A stretch of DNA of 64,000 bases from Lachnospiraceae bacterium (GTDB lineage: Bacteria; Bacillota; Clostridia; Lachnospirales; Lachnospiraceae), in assembly GCA_017550165.1 (NCBI GenBank), contig JAFZQH010000022.1, positions 186,001-250,000 of the forward strand, written 5' to 3'. Position numbers and translations under genes: made by a program. The notes under the pieces were generated by a model. The model was not told the origin of the DNA. It did no database searches and saw only the letters and a list, made by a program, of their open reading frames with translations. Shown here piece by piece: positions 55,301 through 63,710 of this stretch. Position 1 is the first letter of the stretch. Each line of letters starts with the position of its first letter.

Positions 55301-55804
55301 TCAATAATAGAGTTTATTGTTCTTTTTTTCTTCCGGCCATTTGCATTCCGGCGAAGCCTGACAGGAAAAACAGGGCCTTGACAACTTATCCGCTTCCTTG
55401 ATCAATCGGGAAAGAATATCTCCTTTTCCATCTTTTGCAAATAAGCCTCCAATATCTTGTCCTCTGTGGGTTTGAATAGCCTCTTTAATGACCCGGATAT
55501 ATTCCGCAGTAGCGTCGCATTCTACTAATACAACTTCTGCGATATCAGCTCCGGCTTCGTCATGGCTCTGTCCGGTCCTGTATTCTTCCGCTCTTCCTAT
55601 GTCATGAAGAAGGGCCGCGGCATATATAAGATCCTTTGAGAGACCGTATCCCCTCTCCAGATCAAGAGCGTAAGCGATCCGAGCCACATCAAGGAAATGC
55701 TCCATGTCGTGCCTGCAAAATATCCGGTCAGCCTCATACTCTTCGATCACCCGCAGACGCTCCCGGTAACCTTTATTAACAAGAATCCTGTTGGTCAACT
55801 CCAT
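55301..55804 (-). CDS. HD-domain phosphohydrolase in the folate cluster
   Basis: The 167-aa protein has the HD metal site: H36 in HDMEHFLDVARIA, H67-D68 in LLHDIGRAEEY, and D139 in KEADKLSR. A C-terminal Cys group (C145, C148, C154 in PCFSCQASPEC) follows. The start at 55804 (AAAGGG nine bases upstream) is chosen over an open frame to 55870 that would overlap dapF. It sits beside folP and folBK, and HD proteins at this spot are frequent in Clostridia. It could be the missing dihydroneopterin triphosphate phosphatase, or a nucleotide phosphohydrolase. Confidence 0.85.
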   Translation of the reverse strand: MELTNRILVNKGYRERLRVIEEYEADRIFCRHDMEHFLDVARIAYALDLERGYGLSKDLIYAAALLHDIGRAEEYRTGQSHDEAGADIAEVVLVECDATAEYIRVIKEAIQTHRGQDIGGLFAKDGKGDILSRLIKEADKLSRPCFSCQASPECKWPEEKKNNKLYY

Positions 55805-55824
55805 AGACTGATACCCTTTATGAT

Positions 55825-56670
55825 CTACGCGAAAAAGTTCTCTGCTATGGTCACGCTTCCGATAAAGCACACCGTTCCGGTCATGGTGATGTTGTAATCA
55901 TCATCCAGCTCCACCAGAAGGTCTCCGCCGGGACTGGTTACGGTAACCCTGCTGTCTACAAGTCCAAGCCTGCGGCAGGCTGCAGCAGCAGCACAGCTTC
56001 CTGTTCCGGAAGCCAGGGTATAACCAGCGCCTCGTTCATATATCTCGGCCCTTATGTGATCCCTGCCATCAACCTTGACCAATGCAAGGTTAATGCGGTT
56101 GGGAAAATGATCGCTGTTCTCAATGTAAGGCCCGATCTGCTTGACCGCCTGGGGTGTCACATTATCGGAGACTATGATACAGTGGGGGTTGCCCACGGTA
56201 AGGCATGTGATCTTCACGTCCTGTCCGTTGAAGGATGCAGCCTTATCGATGATCTCCTCTCCCAGGCCTGTAGCAGGGATCTCAGCTGCTTTAAAAGAAG
56301 CCCTGCCCATGTTAACTTTCATGTTGGTTCCTTCCGGATCCAGAAACTCGATCTCATTGGCCACTCCCGAGGTATAAATGTCAAATTTTCTGTCTTTAAC
56401 ATAGCCCTCATCCAAAAGGTACTTTGCAAATATCCTGATACCGTTGCCGCTTATCTCTGCCTGGCTGCCGTCGGGATTGTATATCTGAACATTTATCTTT
56501 CCATCCTCCATCAAGGGCCCGTAGAGAATGCCGTCAGCACCGACTCCGAAATTACGCTGGCAGAGAAGCTCTACATTCCTTGCCTGAAGCGCAATGTTAT
56601 TCTTGGCAGGGTCCAGCACAAGATAGTCATTGCCGAGTCCGTGGTATTTCTTCAATGTGTAAGTCTTCAT
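55825..56670 (-). CDS. dapF: Diaminopimelate epimerase-like protein with Ser for one active-site Cys
   Basis: The 281-aa protein has the DapF two-domain fold: NDYLVLD near the N-terminus, NPDGSQAEISGNGIR (66-80) and SGTGSCAAAA (221-230). DapF normally uses two cysteines as acid and base. The first is Ser74 here, the second is Cys226. Some Clostridial homologues have this Ser too, by memory, so it may define a subgroup with another amino-acid substrate or altered rate. GGGGG precedes the ATG. It lies in the folate-DUF gene train. Confidence 0.85.
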   Translation of the reverse strand: MKTYTLKKYHGLGNDYLVLDPAKNNIALQARNVELLCQRNFGVGADGILYGPLMEDGKINVQIYNPDGSQAEISGNGIRIFAKYLLDEGYVKDRKFDIYTSGVANEIEFLDPEGTNMKVNMGRASFKAAEIPATGLGEEIIDKAASFNGQDVKITCLTVGNPHCIIVSDNVTPQAVKQIGPYIENSDHFPNRINLALVKVDGRDHIRAEIYERGAGYTLASGTGSCAAAAACRRLGLVDSRVTVTSPGGDLLVELDDDYNITMTGTVCFIGSVTIAENFFA

Positions 56671-56694
56671 AATATCCCCCTGTTCTTTGAGTTG

Positions 56695-57696
56695 TTATTT
56701 GTCGAAATCTGTCGCATGTCCCGCTTCATTTGCCGGGATCTTATATACCTTATTGGTGCCGTAAAGCCGGAAATACGTATAAGTGGATGTAACATTGATA
56801 TCGCAGAAGTTACCTGAAGCGATGATCTCCTCCTCGCCTCCCCCTATGGGGCACCGGCAGAAAGAGGGATTGTTACCTACCGTCTGATAGTATATGTATT
56901 TGTCGGATACATTGAAGCAGTCTACCCGCTTATTGACAAGAGTATCGGTCTTGCCGGAACCTATGGGAACCCGGGTTACGGCATATCCGTTGGCATTGTT
57001 CATGAAATAAAAGCAGTTATCCTTGACTATGATATTGGAACAGTTGCCTTCAAATATGGTGGAAGTCTTCATGGTCTTGGTGTCAAGGGCCATGATATTA
57101 TGGTTGCCCTCAAGCTCATTATAGTATATGGTGGTACCGCTGACACCTGAGGGGTTGTAGGCATTGGGGCTCATCTCTCCCTTGTCCCTGCCGTCTATAT
57201 GAACCCGCCGGAAGGTGGAAGCATCCTGCTTGTCATAATGGATATAATAGATATAATTGCCTACCAGGGCTGCAGCCATGCAGGGGTCGCCATCCAGTAT
57301 CTTAGTGTTATTCCCATCCAGGTCCGACCGGCACAGGCTGTACCTGTCAACATTCATAAAGGCGAAATTAGTGCCTTCATGGGAGTCTATCCTGGTATAG
57401 TATATGTATTTGCCGCAGACGTTGATGCTTCTTACGGAATCCTTTACCAGAAGCTTCTTGTCGCTGCCGTCGGGATTCATAACGTATAAATGATCGGAAT
57501 CTTCCGGGTTGGCAAAATAAACCTTACCCTCATATTCACAGAATGTACCATCGTTAAGAAGGTTGCCGCTGAAGTTGCCGTTGACATCATCGGCATTAAG
57601 CTGAGTATCATGGAGAAATCTGTATAAAAAGTAGCCCCCTCCGATAAGGATGGCAAATACGATAATGACAATGATTGCTTTTGTTTTATTCCTCAT
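56695..57696 (-). CDS. Membrane-anchored DUF5050 beta-propeller-like protein
   Basis: The 333-aa protein has an N-terminal signal anchor (about 8-28) and then repeated units of about 40-45 residues with the form YIYYxxx: GKYIYYTRID, GNYIYYIHYD, GTTIYYNELE, DNCFYFMNN and DKYIYYQTV, as in DUF5050 propellers. The domain is predicted to be outside the membrane. GGAGG is eight bases before the ATG. It leads the minus-strand train that runs through dapF and the folate genes to the uncharacterised cluster. The function is unknown. Confidence 0.85.
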   Translation of the reverse strand: MRNKTKAIIVIIVFAILIGGGYFLYRFLHDTQLNADDVNGNFSGNLLNDGTFCEYEGKVYFANPEDSDHLYVMNPDGSDKKLLVKDSVRSINVCGKYIYYTRIDSHEGTNFAFMNVDRYSLCRSDLDGNNTKILDGDPCMAAALVGNYIYYIHYDKQDASTFRRVHIDGRDKGEMSPNAYNPSGVSGTTIYYNELEGNHNIMALDTKTMKTSTIFEGNCSNIIVKDNCFYFMNNANGYAVTRVPIGSGKTDTLVNKRVDCFNVSDKYIYYQTVGNNPSFCRCPIGGGEEEIIASGNFCDINVTSTYTYFRLYGTNKVYKIPANEAGHATDFDK

Positions 57697-57716
57697 AGAT
57701 CATGCCTCCATAAATA

Positions 57717-57745
57717 AGTATATCTTTTCACTTATAAATGTGCAA
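57717..57745 (-). promoter_or_regulatory. Possible promoter of the DUF5050-folate gene train
   Basis: On the minus strand TTGCAC (57740-57745), a 17-base spacer and TATACT (57717-57722) lie just upstream of the DUF5050 gene. The transcript would begin almost at the ribosome binding site, which lowers confidence. Confidence 0.4.
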
Positions 57746-57795
57746 TAATCATATAGTAGTGTTTTAGGGCGAACTTATGACAAGGAGAATTATAA

Positions 57796-59100
57796 ATGAT
57801 AGATCTTAACAGGCTGCTCTTATACAGGAATCTTGCCCATGAGGATATATTAAGCGACATCATATGGGTATTTAACCGGATAGAGGATAATATGTCGACC
57901 CGGGAGGATGTTATAGAGATATTATGCCGTGCAATATCCAATCTTATCGAACTCTCAGCATCCCACGGCTATGAAGGGAATCTGTGGCACACTTATATAG
58001 CCTATCTCCTGGCTGGCAATGAGAATGCTTACAGTCTGGCCTGCGAGATGACCGGAGATATCGAAGGCAGTATCAATGATGTGGCATTAAATGATCTTAA
58101 GATATTCAAGAGACTTTACGGCCTTGACCTTCGTAAGCTGGATAATGCCCTTGAGATAACATGCGCCGGCATGCTTTATGATTACAAGACCGGGGAAGCC
58201 AGGACCCGGGTGATCAATAAAAGGATCAGTGAAGGCATATGCAAGCTGGCAAGAAAGCTGGGAGAAGCAGAGAGTGCCGAAAGCTTTAAGGAATGTGTTA
58301 CTTTGTTTTATAAAGAATTCGGAGTAGGCAAGTTCGGGCTTCACAAAGCCTTCCGCGTAAAACAGGGAGACATGGGCCCGGAGATAGTGCCCATTAACAA
58401 TACGGCTGTAGTGGGCCTTGATGACCTGGTAGGATATGATATTCAGAAGCAGAAACTAATAGAAAATACAGAGAGCTTTGTTAAAGGCCGTCATGCCAAT
58501 AACTGTCTTCTCTTCGGAGAAGCCGGCACCGGTAAATCCACCAGTATCAAGGCTGTTCTTAACCTTTACTATCCACAGGGCCTTCGGATGATCGAACTCT
58601 ACAAGCATCAGTTCAAGGATCTGGCGTCTATTCTGGCACAGGTAAAGAACCGTAATTACAAGTTCATCATTTACATGGATGACCTATCTTTTGAGGAATT
58701 CGAGACCGAATACAAGTACCTCAAGGCCATTATCGAAGGCGGGCTGGAGGTCAAGCCCGATAACGTGCTGATATACGCCACAAGCAACAGGCGGCACCTT
58801 ATCCGTGAACGTTTCTCCGACAAGCAGGAGATCGATGATGATATTCATGCGAAGGATACGGTATCAGAGAAGCTTTCTCTGGCAGCCAGGTTCGGAGTGA
58901 CCATTTATTTCGGTTCTCCCGATAAGAAGGAGTACGACAGCATCATCAAGGCCCTGGCACAGAAGAATAACGTGATCATGCCGGAAGATGAGCTTCTGGC
59001 AGAAGCAGGCAAATGGGAGCTCTCTCACGGAGGGCTATCCGGCAGGACGGCCCAGCAGTTCATCGACTACATTCTGGGGAAGGCAAAGGAAGGCATATAA
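57796..59100 (+). CDS. DUF815-type AAA ATPase
   Basis: The 434-aa cytoplasmic ATPase has a helical N-terminal region (about 1-195) and an AAA domain (about 200-430): Walker A FGEAGTGKSTSIKA (about 240), Walker B FIIYMDDLSFEEFE, a sensor-1 ATSNRRHLIRERF and a C-terminal GLSGRTAQQFIDY. This matches the DUF815 family, widespread but without a settled function. AAGGAG precedes the ATG. The stop overlaps the folC start by one base (TAATG). It may assist folding or assembly of a partner. Confidence 0.88.
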   Translation: MIDLNRLLLYRNLAHEDILSDIIWVFNRIEDNMSTREDVIEILCRAISNLIELSASHGYEGNLWHTYIAYLLAGNENAYSLACEMTGDIEGSINDVALNDLKIFKRLYGLDLRKLDNALEITCAGMLYDYKTGEARTRVINKRISEGICKLARKLGEAESAESFKECVTLFYKEFGVGKFGLHKAFRVKQGDMGPEIVPINNTAVVGLDDLVGYDIQKQKLIENTESFVKGRHANNCLLFGEAGTGKSTSIKAVLNLYYPQGLRMIELYKHQFKDLASILAQVKNRNYKFIIYMDDLSFEEFETEYKYLKAIIEGGLEVKPDNVLIYATSNRRHLIRERFSDKQEIDDDIHAKDTVSEKLSLAARFGVTIYFGSPDKKEYDSIIKALAQKNNVIMPEDELLAEAGKWELSHGGLSGRTAQQFIDYILGKAKEGI

Positions 59101-60398
59101 TGACTTACGAAGAAGCAAGACAATACCTTGATAATGCGACATTACGTGGGAGTATACTGGGATTGGAGTCCATTACCACCCTTCTTTCATATCTGGGCGA
59201 TCCCCAGGATGACCTTAAAGTTGTCCATATATCCGGGACCAACGGCAAGGGCTCTACTCTTGCATTTATCTCAACCATCCTTAAAGCGGCGGGATATAAG
59301 GTGGGTCGGTATATTTCTCCCACTGTCATATGCTATGAGGACCGGATCCAGGTAAATGAGGAATATATTACAAATGAGGCGCTTACAAGGTTGACAGAGT
59401 TGGTATCACACGCCGTGGAGAGGATGGAAAGAGAAAAGGGCTATAGTCCTACTGCTTTTGAGATCGAGACAGCCATCGCTTTCCTTTATTACAGGGAATG
59501 CGGCTGTGACATCGTGGTGCTGGAATGCGGAATGGGCGGAGACACTGATGCCACTAATGTGGTAAAGACCACCCTGGTATCGGTCATAGCCTCTGTAAGC
59601 ATGGACCACATGGGCTTCTTAGGCAATACCTTGGGTGAGATCGCCTCCCACAAGGCAGGTATCATCAAAAAGGGAATACCCGTCGTTACCACACGGCAGA
59701 AGCCTGAAGCCATGGAATCCATAAGAAAAAAAGCCTATGAGTCGGGAAGTGCCCTTACTGTGGCTGATGCCGGAAAAGCATATGATATCAGATCTCAGGA
59801 CCTCAGGCTGCATTTTTCCTATAATTGTACTAAAGGATCATACAGGGATCTTGAAACGGGGCTCTGCGGTGCTTATCAGATAGAGAATGCCCTTCTTGCC
59901 ATTGAAGCCTGTGAGGCGTTAAAAGACCTGGGATACAGCATTTCTGAGGAAGATATAAGAAGAGGCCTTAAAGATACCGTATGGATAGGGCGTTTTACCA
60001 AGATCCATGATGATCCCGTCATTATAATAGACGGAGCCCATAACGAAGCCGCCGCCCTTAAACTGGCAGAGACTTTGGAAATGTACTTTACAAATAGGAA
60101 ATTAATGTATATAATGGGTGTGCTTAAGGACAAGGAATACGACAGGATCCTAGACATCATGTTACCTTATGCAAGTAAGGTAGTCACTGTCACTCCCCCT
60201 AATCCGAGAGCCCTTTCTGCAAAGGATCTGGCAGACATTATCAGTTCGCGGAATGTATGCGCTGTCCCTGCAGGAAGTATAAAAGAAGCTGTTATTAAAG
60301 CCATTGATACAGCAACACAAGACACGGCTATCCTTTGCTTCGGCTCCCTGTATTATCTGGGTGATATCATCAGGGCGGTAGACGGGTTATCGAGGTAG
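59100..60398 (+). CDS. folC: Dihydrofolate/folylpolyglutamate synthase
   Basis: The 432-aa Mur-ligase-like enzyme adds glutamate to dihydropteroate or folates. It has the P-loop [14 protein letters not shown], the [15 protein letters not shown] segment [16 protein letters not shown], and [12 protein letters not shown]. The start at 59100 matches the family N-terminus ([10 protein letters not shown]) and overlaps the DUF815 stop by one base; an open frame from 59013 lies inside that gene. It precedes folE by eight bases. Confidence 0.96.
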   Translation: MTYEEARQYLDNATLRGSILGLESITTLLSYLGDPQDDLKVVHISGTNGKGSTLAFISTILKAAGYKVGRYISPTVICYEDRIQVNEEYITNEALTRLTELVSHAVERMEREKGYSPTAFEIETAIAFLYYRECGCDIVVLECGMGGDTDATNVVKTTLVSVIASVSMDHMGFLGNTLGEIASHKAGIIKKGIPVVTTRQKPEAMESIRKKAYESGSALTVADAGKAYDIRSQDLRLHFSYNCTKGSYRDLETGLCGAYQIENALLAIEACEALKDLGYSISEEDIRRGLKDTVWIGRFTKIHDDPVIIIDGAHNEAAALKLAETLEMYFTNRKLMYIMGVLKDKEYDRILDIMLPYASKVVTVTPPNPRALSAKDLADIISSRNVCAVPAGSIKEAVIKAIDTATQDTAILCFGSLYYLGDIIRAVDGLSR

Positions 60399-60406
60399 AT
60401 TTTGAA

Positions 60407-60961
60407 ATGATGGATTCGGAAAAAATTAAACAGGGCGTAAGACTTATTCTCGAGGGCATAGGCGAAGATCCTGAGCGTGAAGGCTTATTGGAGACTCCTG
60501 ATCGTATTGCCAGGATGTGCGAGGAGATATACGGTGGTCTCTATGATGATGCCAAGCACCATCTGGCTAAGGTCTTCAGTACGGATACTACTGAGATGGT
60601 CGTAGAGAAGGACATCACCTTCTACTCCATGTGTGAGCACCACCTGCTTCCCTTCTTCGGCAAGGCGCACGTGGCATACATTCCCAGTGGCAAGGTTGTG
60701 GGGATAAGCAAGCTGGCAAGGACCGTTGATGTGTTCGCCAAACGTCCCCAGATACAGGAACACCTTACGGCTCAGATTGCAGATGCCATCACTGAGAATC
60801 TGGCTCCCCATGGAGTTATGGTAATGATGGAGGCTGAGCATACCTGTATGACCATGAGGGGTATCAAGAAACCGGGGACCAAGACGGTGACCATAGCCAC
60901 CAGAGGCAGGTTCAAGGATGAGCCGGAGCTCCGGCAGACATTTTTTGAGATGATAAGATAG
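60407..60961 (+). CDS. folE: GTP cyclohydrolase I
   Basis: The 184-aa enzyme converts GTP to dihydroneopterin triphosphate, the first step of folate synthesis. Zinc ligands are in [20 protein letters not shown] and later HTCMTMRG; the catalytic SKLART segment is present. The start is ATG with GAGG 12 bases upstream; a second ATG follows at once. It ends a three-gene unit with the AAA ATPase and folC and is closed by a terminator. Confidence 0.97.
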   Translation: MMDSEKIKQGVRLILEGIGEDPEREGLLETPDRIARMCEEIYGGLYDDAKHHLAKVFSTDTTEMVVEKDITFYSMCEHHLLPFFGKAHVAYIPSGKVVGISKLARTVDVFAKRPQIQEHLTAQIADAITENLAPHGVMVMMEAEHTCMTMRGIKKPGTKTVTIATRGRFKDEPELRQTFFEMIR

Positions 60962-60965
60962 CTAA

Positions 60966-60990
60966 GGGCGGGTAATACCCGCTCTTTTTT
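60966..60990 (+). terminator. Intrinsic terminator of folE
   Basis: GCGGGT-AAT-ACCCGC (within GGGCGGGTAATACCCGCTC) is followed by TTTTTT, directly after folE. Confidence 0.9.
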
Positions 60991-61010
60991 ATGTAGTGAT
61001 TTTTCAGTAT

Positions 61011-61298
61011 TCACTTCTGCAACGGCATAACCGTTAACCCTAACCCTAACTGGGCTAGTATTTTGATCAGTGTATCCAGTTTGGGAACCGAACGATTAGA
61101 CTCAATCCGTGCCACAGACGATTGTGGAATTCCGCATAGTTCAGCCAAATCCCTCTGACTCATGCCCAAATCATTACGACGACTTATCATCGCAGTTATT
61201 ATTGCTGATTTTACTTCGGCTTCCTCAATAATAGTTTCTGTAGTCTTATCCTTATTTTTTACATCTGTTTTATACTCTTCCCATGTCATATCATTCAC
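61011..61298 (-). CDS. higA: HigA-type antitoxin (XRE family HTH)
   Basis: The 95-aa protein has a helix-turn-helix: MSQRDLAELCGIPQSSVARIESNRSVPKLDTLIKILAQLGL. It follows the toxin gene and overlaps its end by eight bases, the HigBA order (toxin first). The antitoxin binds the toxin and, by its HTH, the operon's operator. The palindrome at 61695-61718 is the likely site. Confidence 0.9.
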   Translation of the reverse strand: MNDMTWEEYKTDVKNKDKTTETIIEEAEVKSAIITAMISRRNDLGMSQRDLAELCGIPQSSVARIESNRSVPKLDTLIKILAQLGLGLTVMPLQK

Positions 61299-61674
61299 CC
61301 TCTTTTCCCTTATTCCGTTGCAATAAATAATCTGATCTTTCAGCCTTAGCTCTATTTATCTCTCGCTTTGGAGTTTTTTGTGTCTTTTTTCTAAACTGGT
61401 GCAAAAGGACATATGAACCATCAGCATCGCAGAAAAAGAATAGTATTCTATTACTCCCGGGACGTAGTTCCCATATTCCATCACCTAAACATTCTGCAAT
61501 TGTGTCCGGTAACCCCCGTGTTCCGTTATCTGATAAAAGCTGTATATAAGTCACCGCCTGAGAATACTGTATTCGTGCATCTTTACTCTTTGACATTCGG
61601 ATCCGGAGATTCTCAAGAAAATCGAAAACCTGTGATTTCCCTCTACTCGTCTCATAAAACTCAATTGTATACAT
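61291..61674 (-). CDS. higB: HigB/RelE-type toxin (Gp49-like)
   Basis: The 127-aa protein resembles the PF05973 phage Gp49/HigB family: FYETSRGKSQVFDFLENL, LPDTIAECLGDGIWELRPGSNRILFF and LLHQFRKKTQKTPKREINRA. These toxins cut mRNA on the ribosome. A basic tail (YLLQRNKGKEGE) follows. It is the first gene of the pair, preceded by a promoter with an operator palindrome. Confidence 0.9.
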   Translation of the reverse strand: MYTIEFYETSRGKSQVFDFLENLRIRMSKSKDARIQYSQAVTYIQLLSDNGTRGLPDTIAECLGDGIWELRPGSNRILFFFCDADGSYVLLHQFRKKTQKTPKREINRAKAERSDYLLQRNKGKEGE

Positions 61675-61695
61675 ATTAATATCTAGTGTAATTAC

Positions 61696-61724
61696 ATGAT
61701 AGCATCTGTGCTATCATGAGTCAA
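61696..61724 (-). promoter_or_regulatory. higBA promoter overlapped by a palindromic operator
   Basis: On the minus strand TTGACT (61719-61724), a 17-base spacer and TATCAT (61696-61701) form a promoter. The inverted repeat CATGATAGCA-TCTG-TGCTATCATG (61695-61718) covers the spacer and -10, fitting self-repression by HigA. Confidence 0.75.
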
Positions 61725-61820
61725 CTCTTTACCTCCTAATATTTTATTGAATTGTGAAAATTATCAAACTCGGTGTATTTTAACATCATTTACTATATTT
61801 GTCAATATCATTGATGTATT

Positions 61821-62020
61821 AACGGCGCTTGGGGGATGCGTATCCAACGTCAACCCGTGTTCCGGCGCTCCGGCAAGCTAACTGCCTACATATCCTATGC
61901 ATGCGAGATTGTTCGTATGGACGATCACTCTCATCTCGCATGCTCAGGATATGTGGCAGTGGATCTTGCCTGGCCTGCACAAAGGTTGACTTTTGGACAC
62001 GCATCCCCCACGCGCCTGTT
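61821..62020. repeat. 200-bp imperfect inverted repeat (MITE-like hairpin)
   Basis: The arms, each about 95-100 bases, match as inverted copies: TTGGGGGATGCGTATCCA (61829 on) pairs with the complement of TGGACACGCATCCCCCA (to 62010), and ACATATCCTATGCATGCGAGAT with its counterpart ATCTCGCATGCTCAGGATATGT. No transposase or coding capacity is seen; open frames inside are artefacts of the symmetry. It does not resemble the repeats at 891 and 3415. Confidence 0.8.
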
Positions 62021-62244
62021 ATAATCGAAATAGCATTACATCATGCAAACATATAACTAAATAATCTTTTTTGGTATCCCACCGATAATGCTTAATCACT
62101 AATCCCCCTCACGATTAAGGGTTGATGGAATGATGCGGCATTGCCGCAAGAAATACTCTAGAAATAATTCCCATATGAACTATTAAACATTCAATTATAA
62201 AAATTGCAACCATTTTTTACAATTTTTTATATTGTCCCCTGATT
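62021..62244. other. Non-coding AT-rich stretch with two small hairpins
   Basis: I see no gene here. Two short hairpins occur: CTTAATC/GATTAAG (62091-62119) and TGCGGCA-T-TGCCGCA (62134-62148). They may be remnants of a larger element next to the 200-bp inverted repeat. Confidence 0.4.
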
Positions 62245-62278
62245 ATAAAAAAAGAGATATAGGCAATCCCTATATCTC
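62245..62278 (-). terminator. Intrinsic terminator of the small hypothetical gene
   Basis: GAGATATAGG-GATTG-CCTATATCTC is followed on the minus strand by TTTTTTT. The stem overlaps the stop codon of the 105-aa gene. Confidence 0.85.
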
Positions 62279-62587
62279 AAACTTCCCCTCCAGGAACTCC
62301 TGTAAGAACCCGTTGGTCTTTACTTCTTTCCCGTTCACGAATATACAGAAGGGTTTTTCCTTATTCTCGTTGAGCATCGTCCTGTTGGCTGCCAGGAGAT
62401 ATGCATATTCCTCAGCCTGAGGGTAGGATTCGAAGAATGCACATCTGTTACCCATGGTATGGTCTGACGTGATCCAGAACTCTTCCACTATAACTATATT
62501 GGGATCGATCTCATGAAGCTTTAAGAATTTTTCTTCATTATCCTGTCTTACAAGCTTGTATTCCTTATTCAATGATTGCAGTTCCAA
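62270..62587 (-). CDS. Small hypothetical protein
   Basis: I do not recognise this 105-aa protein. It is acidic and soluble, with IVIVEEFWITSDHTMGNRCAFFESYPQAEEYAYLLAANRT and FCIFVNGKEV. The start is taken as TTG at 62587, because GGAGG lies eight bases upstream; an in-frame TTG at 62602 overlaps that site. It has its own terminator and lies between the 200-bp repeat and the aldo/keto reductase gene. Confidence 0.6.
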   Translation of the reverse strand: MELQSLNKEYKLVRQDNEEKFLKLHEIDPNIVIVEEFWITSDHTMGNRCAFFESYPQAEEYAYLLAANRTMLNENKEKPFCIFVNGKEVKTNGFLQEFLEGKFEI

Positions 62588-62651
62588 TGTATTATCCTCC
62601 AAGATTATTATTATCGCGATTACGTTGCATATTATACCACAGTATCCGTCT

Positions 62652-63680
62652 TTATTGAACCTGTATTACCCCTGATACAACCCTTTTGTAATCCTCGTAA
62701 TTCTTCTCCAGCAGTGCAGGGGTATCCAGGCCGTAGGGGCATTTTTTCCTGCAGGCATCGCAGTGCCTGCAGTTCTCTATACGTTTCATCTCATCCTGCA
62801 TCTCTTTGGTAAGATTCCTGGATGACGGAGCCCGACGAAGAAGCAGTGACATCCTGGCGGCAGTGGGGATCTGTATCCCTTCCGGACAGGGCATGCAATA
62901 TCCGCATCCCCTGCAGAAATCTCCCGACAGTTCTTTCTTATCCCTGTCGATCAACTCCCTTATCTCATCAGTCATTCGAGGCGGATTGTCTATGTAGGAA
63001 ATGAACTCGTCAAGTTCACTATCCCTCTGTATCCCCCAGATGGGCAGCGCATTATCGTATTGAGCTATATAAGCATATGCCGCCGCAGAATTGGTGATCA
63101 GGCCTCCGGCTAATGCCTTCATGCATACAAAGCCCATATCCGCTTTTTTACATCTTTCCACAATATCAATATCCTTGTCCGACGCAAGATAGGAAAACGG
63201 AAACTGCAAAGTCTCGAACAGCCCCGACTCTATAGCCTCTCTCGCCACCACAAGCCTGTGGTTGGTAAATCCGATATGACGTATCATGCCTTTTTCTTTA
63301 GCTTCAAGCATGGCGTCATATAATCCGGTATCGTCACCGGGCTTTGGCACAAAGGGAATATTATGGTGCTGATACACATCAATATAGTCTGTCTTAAGGT
63401 CCTCAAGGCTTTGATGAAGGTCCCTCCAGAAGTTCTCCGTGTTCTCGGCAGTAGTCTTGCTGGCGATGAAGACCTTATCTCTCATCCCGGAGAAGGCTTG
63501 CCCTATCTTCTTTTCACTGTCGGTATAAAACCTGGCTGTATCAAAATATATAATGCCATTATCATAGGCTTTCTTAAGCAGCCTTACCGCTTCCTCAACA
63601 GATACTCTCTGTATGGGAAGCGCTCCGAAACCGTTCTTATTGACCGTGATCCCGGTCCTGCCGAGTCTGACACTGTCCAT
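62652..63680 (-). CDS. Aldo/keto reductase with C-terminal 4Fe-4S domain
   Basis: The 342-aa protein has an aldo/keto reductase barrel (about 1-240; GRTGITVNKNGFGALPIQ, DTARFYTDSEKKIG with the catalytic Asp/Tyr, YIDVYQHHN) and a ferredoxin-like tail with CRGCGYCMPCPEG and CRHCDACRKKCPYG. This iron-sulfur subgroup is common in anaerobes; the substrate is unknown. AGGAGG precedes the ATG. It follows the GGDEF gene by 30 bases on the same strand. Confidence 0.93.
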   Translation of the reverse strand: MDSVRLGRTGITVNKNGFGALPIQRVSVEEAVRLLKKAYDNGIIYFDTARFYTDSEKKIGQAFSGMRDKVFIASKTTAENTENFWRDLHQSLEDLKTDYIDVYQHHNIPFVPKPGDDTGLYDAMLEAKEKGMIRHIGFTNHRLVVAREAIESGLFETLQFPFSYLASDKDIDIVERCKKADMGFVCMKALAGGLITNSAAAYAYIAQYDNALPIWGIQRDSELDEFISYIDNPPRMTDEIRELIDRDKKELSGDFCRGCGYCMPCPEGIQIPTAARMSLLLRRAPSSRNLTKEMQDEMKRIENCRHCDACRKKCPYGLDTPALLEKNYEDYKRVVSGVIQVQ

Positions 63681-63710
63681 AGTCCTTATCCTCCTGTATC
63701 CCTGATCCTG

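Noticed and set aside
61821..62020. CRISPR array
   Set aside because: There are only two inverted arms, no direct repeats with spacers, and no cas genes in the window.
61829..62056. Short open frames inside the 200-bp inverted repeat
   Set aside because: Frames occur on both strands because of the symmetry and have no ribosome binding sites; they are by-products of the repeat.
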